From contig CANQZZ010000077.1 of assembly GCA_947628465.1 (NCBI GenBank), positions 1-6,532 on the forward strand: a stretch of DNA of 6,532 nt. Direction: 5' to 3'. Numbering within the stretch: position 1 is the stretch's first letter; every line of letters starts with the position of its first letter. Positions 3,461-6,532 of this stretch are shown piece after piece. The stretch is from an uncultured Clostridia bacterium (lineage in GTDB: Bacteria; Bacillota_A; Clostridia; TANB77; CAG-508). The notes under the pieces are model-generated. The model was not told where the DNA came from. It saw nothing but the letters and a program-made list of their open reading frames with translations, and made no database searches. A program made the translations under genes and the position numbers.

Positions 3461-6288
3461 TTAGTCTAAATATTTTTTTAAAAATTTACCAGTATAAGAT
3501 TTATCATTTTTAACAATTTGCTCAGGAGTTCCTACTGATATTACTTCTCCTCCATTGTCTCCACCTTCAGGTCCCAAATCTATTATATAATCTGCTGTTT
3601 TTATTAAATCTAAATTGTGCTCTATTACAAGGATGGTATTTCCTGTATCAACTAATCTTTGAAGAATATCAACTAATCTATGAACATCGGCAATATGAAG
3701 TCCAGTTGTAGGTTCATCTAAAATATATAATGTTTTTCCTGTTGGCCTTTTTGATAGTTCAGTAGCAAGCTTTATTCTTTGAGCTTCTCCTCCTGAAAGT
3801 GTAGTAGATGGTTGTCCGAAGTTTAATATAACCGAAGTCCTACATCATACAAAGTTTGTATTTTTTGTTTTATCCTTGGAATATTTGCAAAAAACTCTAA
3901 TGCTTCTTCTACAGTCATATCTAACACGTCAGAAATACTTTTTCCCTTATATTTAACTTCTAATGTTTCTTTATTATATCTTTTACCTTTACATACTTCA
4001 CATGGTACATATACATCTGGTAAAAAATGCATTTCTATTTTTAATACTCCATCGCCTTGACACGCCTCACATCTTCCACCAGTAACGTTAAAGCTAAATC
4101 TTCCTTTTTGATAACCTCTTAGTTTTGCTTCATTTGTCGTTGCAAATATATCTCTAATATAATCAAATACACCTGTATATGTTGCAGGATTTGAACGAGG
4201 TGTTCTTCCTATTGGTGATTGATCTATATTTATTATTTTATCAATATTTTCTATTCCTTTAATTTCCTTGCATTTTCCTCCTTTTTCAGATGCTCTATAT
4301 AATTTTTGAGCAAGATTTTTATATAAAACTTCATTGATAAGTGTACTTTTTCCGTGATCCAGATACACCAGTTATACAAGTAAATACTCCTAATGGTATT
4401 TTTACATCTAAATTTTTCAAATTATTTTCACAAGCACCTTTAATTTGAATAGATACTGGTTTTGGCTTTCTTCTTTTTTTAGGTACTGCTATTTTCTTTC
4501 TTCCGCTTAAATATTGACCTGTAATTGATTCTGATACATTTTTTATTTCCTCTGCAGTACCGCTGAGCAATTACATTTCCCCCATGCACTCCAGGTCCTG
4601 GACCTATATCTATTACTTGATCTGCTGCATACATTGTATCTTCGTCGTGTTCTACAACTATTAAAGTGTTTCCTAAATCTCTTAATTTTTTTAATGTTGC
4701 AAGTAATTTATCATTATCTCTTTGATGAAGTCCAATACTTGGTTCATCTAATATATATAATACTCCTGTTAAGCCTGAGCCTATTTGAGTTGCAAGTCTT
4801 ATTCTTTGAGCTTCTCCACCTGATAATGTTCCAGCTGCTCTTGAAAGAGTTAAATATTCAAGTCCTACATCTATTAAAAATTGCAGCCTTATATTCAATT
4901 CCTTAATAATCTGCTCTGATATCAACTCCTGAGTTTTTGTAAGTTTTAAATTTGATATATAATCTTTTATCTTATCAATAGACATATTAGTAAGTTCATA
5001 TATATTTTTATTTCCAACTTTTACAGCTAGGCTCTCTTTTTTAAGCCTTGCTCCATTGCATTCATCACAATGACTATTAGTCATATAAAATTCATAAAAA
5101 GTTCTCATTCCTTGAGATTTTGTTTCTCTATATCTTCTTTCTAAAGTTGGTATTACTCCTTCAAATGGAGCAGTAAATTTTCTTGTTCCTGCTGCTGATT
5201 GGTACTCAAAATCTATTTTTTCATCGCCTGTTCCATATAATATTTTATTTAAGAACTCTCTTGGAAGTTTTTTTATTGGAACTTTTATATCTACACCATA
5301 ATGCCTTCCTATGCTTTCGAAATACATTTTTGCCATTGTATCTCCTCTTTTCATGGTACTTGCTCCAAAAGCCTTTACACCATCATAAAGAGTTTTATTT
5401 TTATCTGGAATAATCAAATCTTCATCCATTTTCATTAAATAACCAATACCTGTACACTTTGGGCATGCTCCAAATGGATTATTGAATGAAAACATTCTTG
5501 GTGTCAATTCTTCAAAGCTAATGCCACAATCAGGACATGCATAGTTTTGGCTAAATAGCATTTCCTTATCACCAACAACATCAATAAGTACAATGTTATT
5601 AGCATATTTTAAGGCTACTTCTACACTTTCTGTAAGTCTGCTACGGATATCTTCTTTTATTACTAGTCTATCTACAATTATTTCTACATTATGCTTTTTC
5701 TTTCTATCTATTTGTAAATCATCAGTAAGTTCTACAACTTGTCCATCTATTCTTGCCCTTACAAATCCCTCTTTTGAAAAAGTTTCTAATAGTTTTACAA
5801 ACTCTCCTTTTCTTCCTCTTATTACTGGTGCCAAAACCTGTATTCTTGTTCCTTTTTCCAATTCCATAACTGAATCTACTATTTGGTCTATTGTTTGTTT
5901 TTCTATTTTTTTACCACAGTTTGGGCAATATGGTACACCTATTCTTGCATATAAAAGACGAATATAGTCATATATTTCTGTTACTGTTCCAACAGTAGAA
6001 CGTGGATTTCTTGATGTTGTTTTTTGGTCTATAGAAATAGCAGGAGAAAGACCTTCTATTGATTCTACGTTAGGTTTTTCCATTAAACCTAAAAATTGTC
6101 TCGCATAACTAGATAAACTTTCTACATATCTTCTTTGACCTTCTGCATATAAAGTGTCAAATGCAAGTGAAGATTTTCCGTGAGCCTGAAAGCCCTGTTA
6201 CAACAACTAATTTATCTCTTGGTATTGTTAAATTGATATTTTTAAGATTATGTTCTTTTGCGCCCTTTATTACTATATTATCATTCAT
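3461..6288 (-). CDS. uvrA: Excinuclease ABC subunit A, interrupted by five +1 frame changes
   Basis: UvrA is the damage-sensing ABC-type ATPase of nucleotide excision repair that loads UvrB onto DNA. ATG 6288-6286, behind GGGGG, opens [17 protein letters not shown], the canonical N-terminus. With one C skipped at each of 6180, 4562, 4354, 3834 and 3818, the frame is continuous for 940 residues to TAA 3463-3461; E. coli UvrA is also 940. Motifs in corrected numbering: P-loop GLSGSGKSS (32-40); zinc-module cysteines CPDC and CPKC (251/254, 275/278); first signature LSGGEAQ (488-494); Walker [11 protein letters not shown]; linker IAQGT; second P-loop GVSGSGKST; C-terminal zinc finger CEAC/CEVC; second signature [10 protein letters not shown]; Walker [11 protein letters not shown]. 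Each skipped C precedes a conserved Gly codon and makes an in-frame CGG. Without the first shift the product stops after 43 residues. Identity is certain; whether it is expressed by recoding, is a pseudogene, or carries sequencing errors is open, but pervasive conservation argues against decay. Confidence 0.95.
3815..3821 (-). other. uvrA shift site 5: CTT (C) GGA
   Basis: The minus strand reads CTT C GGA CAA where the family has Leu-Gly-Gln (LGQPSTT) just before the second ABC signature. Removing C3818 restores Gly823 and the frame to the natural stop 118 codons later. In the unshifted frame CGG is followed by 18 sense codons and TGA. The site lies 16 nt downstream of site 4 and has the same Leu codon (CTT) before the extra C. 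Confidence 0.9.
3831..3837 (-). other. uvrA shift site 4: CTT (C) GGT
   Basis: The minus strand reads GGA CTT C GGT TAT ATT where UvrA proteins have GLGYI. Removing C3834 restores Gly818. Unshifted reading gives CGG TTA TAT then TAA, so the ribosome has three sense codons before a stop. Only five codons separate this site from site 5. Confidence 0.9.
4351..4357 (-). other. uvrA shift site 3: TCA (C) GGA in the second P-loop
   Basis: The minus strand reads GGA TCA C GGA AAA AGT ACA where the second Walker A motif is Gly-Ser-Gly-Lys-Ser-Thr. Removing C4354 restores Gly645, the invariant residue before the catalytic Lys646. Unshifted reading gives Arg-Lys-Lys-Tyr-Thr-Tyr-Gln and then TGA. The ten bases TCACGGAAAA are identical to those at site 1. 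Confidence 0.92.
4559..4565 (-). other. uvrA shift site 2: CAG (C) GGT in the inter-ATPase linker
   Basis: The minus strand reads GTA ATT GCT CAG C GGT ACT GCA where the family has Val-Ile/Val-Ala-x-Gly-Thr, the segment closing the first ATPase half. Removing C4562 restores Gly576. Unshifted reading continues for 27 codons to TAA at 4481-4479. Confidence 0.88.
6177..6183 (-). other. uvrA shift site 1: TCA (C) GGA in the first P-loop
   Basis: The minus strand reads GGC TCA C GGA AAA TCT TCA where the first Walker A motif is Gly-Ser-Gly-Lys-Ser-Ser. Removing C6180 restores Gly37, immediately before the catalytic Lys38. Unshifted reading runs seven codons (CGG first) into TGA, so without a shift only a 43-residue peptide is made. 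Confidence 0.92.
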
Positions 6289-6321
6289 TATTTGCCCCCA
6301 TAGATTTAAAAATCAAATATT

Positions 6322-6350
6322 ATTATATCATAAATTTTAGTAACTGTATA
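6322..6350 (-). promoter_or_regulatory. Promoter of uvrA
   Basis: Minus-strand TATACA (6350-6345; four of six -35 matches) and TATAAT (6327-6322) are 17 bp apart, and TGA before the -10 makes an extended -10. The transcript should start near 6315, leaving a leader of about 27 nt before the uvrA start. I do not see a recognisable SOS (LexA) box in the short upstream region. Confidence 0.65.
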
Positions 6351-6373
6351 TGGTAAATTTTAGAATATATAAT

Positions 6374-6403
6374 AAAAATCAGCCATATTTCAGGCTGATT
6401 TTT
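6374..6403. terminator. Bidirectional terminator upstream of uvrA
   Basis: Arms AAAAATCAGCC (6374-6384) and GGCTGATTTTT (6393-6403) form an 11-bp stem with an 8-nt loop. The plus side continues with T residues to 6405. The A-tract on the other side gives a U-tract to minus-strand transcripts too. On the minus strand it terminates whatever gene enters from the right edge, whose apparent stop is at 6415-6413, and it isolates the uvrA promoter. Confidence 0.85.
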
Positions 6404-6412
6404 TTGGTCTTG

Positions 6413-6532
6413 TTACCAATTTTTGTGACTCCAATTAGTGACATCACTATATTCAGTTTCAAGCCACCGTAACTTTTGACCAATCGTGCAATGATAGTTA
6501 CACCTATCAATCGAAGGTTGTATTGTACTCCT
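6413..6532 (-). CDS. Possible C-terminal fragment of an unrecognised gene
   Basis: The minus strand is open from the window edge to TAA 6415-6413, 39 codons ending in DVTNWSHKNW, and the stop is 10 nt before the terminator at 6374-6403, as expected for a real gene end. I do not recognise the sequence. G+C by hand count is about 38%, above the uvrA level. It includes an in-frame CGG (6469-6467) read as Arg in LRWLE. A second minus-strand frame is also open here but runs through the terminator stem, so it is less likely. With so little sequence, this may not be coding at all. Confidence 0.35.
   Translation of the reverse strand, partial: RSTIQPSIDRCNYHCTIGQKLRWLETEYSDVTNWSHKNW

Noticed and set aside
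4479..4570. Separate short genes in the overlapping frames around the shift sites
   Set aside because: The pieces at 4331-4570 and 3823-4368 begin at ATGs created by the wrong frame or internal to UvrA, and their sequences join exactly into UvrA once the single Cs are skipped.
4634..5967. Plus-strand open frames opposite uvrA
   Set aside because: They are Leu/Phe/Ile-rich mirror translations of A+T-rich uvrA codons, have no ribosome binding sites, and overlap a certain gene.
3815..6183. Homopolymer-length sequencing errors
   Set aside because: The extra base is never part of a homopolymer: it is a lone C between A, T or G and GG. Typical run-length errors do not fit. A modification-related base-calling error remains possible and is kept as the main rival explanation.
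3461..6288. uvrA as an ordinary decaying pseudogene
   Set aside because: All five lesions are the same one-base event in the same context, there are no deletions, no nonsense changes and no loss of motif residues in 940 codons. Ordinary relaxed decay does not produce this, although recent inactivation cannot be fully excluded without population data.
3461..6288. Stop-codon readthrough, selenocysteine or an intron as the cause of the uvrA breaks
   Set aside because: The reading frame itself changes by one base at each site, so reading through the stops would not restore the protein. There is no inserted block of sequence that could be an intron.
6413..6532. tRNA gene or mobile-element terminal repeat at the right edge
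   Set aside because: Short complementary pieces (GTAACT near 6469 and AGTTAC near 6497) do not build a cloverleaf, and no partner repeat is seen at the left end of the window.

Overview
The window looks like chromosomal DNA from a very A+T-rich Firmicute, most likely an uncultured clostridial lineage. The evidence is heavy A/T use at third codon positions, almost exclusive use of AGA for arginine, strong AGGAGG-type ribosome binding sites, and an Asn/Lys-rich mini-protein. Nothing in the window fixes the genus. All recognisable genes lie on the minus strand except one small plus-strand ORF.

Layout from left to right. Positions 1-150 are A+T-rich with no convincing gene. Positions 188-523 (minus) hold an unrecognised 111-aa protein of clearly higher G+C, with its own promoter, a 21-bp operator-like inverted repeat and a palindromic terminator. 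Positions 607-1161 (minus) encode an unrecognised 184-aa protein with a Pro/Arg-rich tail. Positions 1286-3137 (minus) are a two-gene operon, a stand-alone CinA C-terminal-type amidase (pncC-like) followed by murD, overlapping by 17 nt. Positions 3275-3388 (plus) encode a 37-aa Asn-rich peptide. Positions 3461-6288 (minus) are uvrA, followed on the right by a bidirectional terminator. At the right edge is the possible tail of another minus-strand gene with higher G+C.

The remarkable object is uvrA. Read conventionally it is broken in five places. Every break is the same kind: one extra C placed directly in front of a glycine codon (GGA or GGT), so that the ribosome meets an in-frame CGG where the family has Gly. 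The sites are at 6180, 4562, 4354, 3834 and 3818. Skipping those five bases restores an uninterrupted 940-residue UvrA with every family motif intact. In the A+T-rich core genes (607-1161, pncC, murD, uvrA) I find no CGG used as an ordinary in-frame arginine codon, while CGT is read as Arg in uvrA itself. The pattern is not what random decay gives. It suggests that CGG is unassigned or starved in this lineage and is resolved by +1 frameshifting onto tRNA-Gly. The rival explanation is a systematic sequencing artefact. The counter-evidence inside the window is the higher-G+C gene at 188-523, and possibly the right-edge fragment, which carry plain in-frame CGG codons and may be foreign DNA.

Functionally the genes are housekeeping ones: nucleotide excision repair (UvrA), peptidoglycan precursor synthesis (MurD) and pyridine nucleotide salvage (PncC-like).
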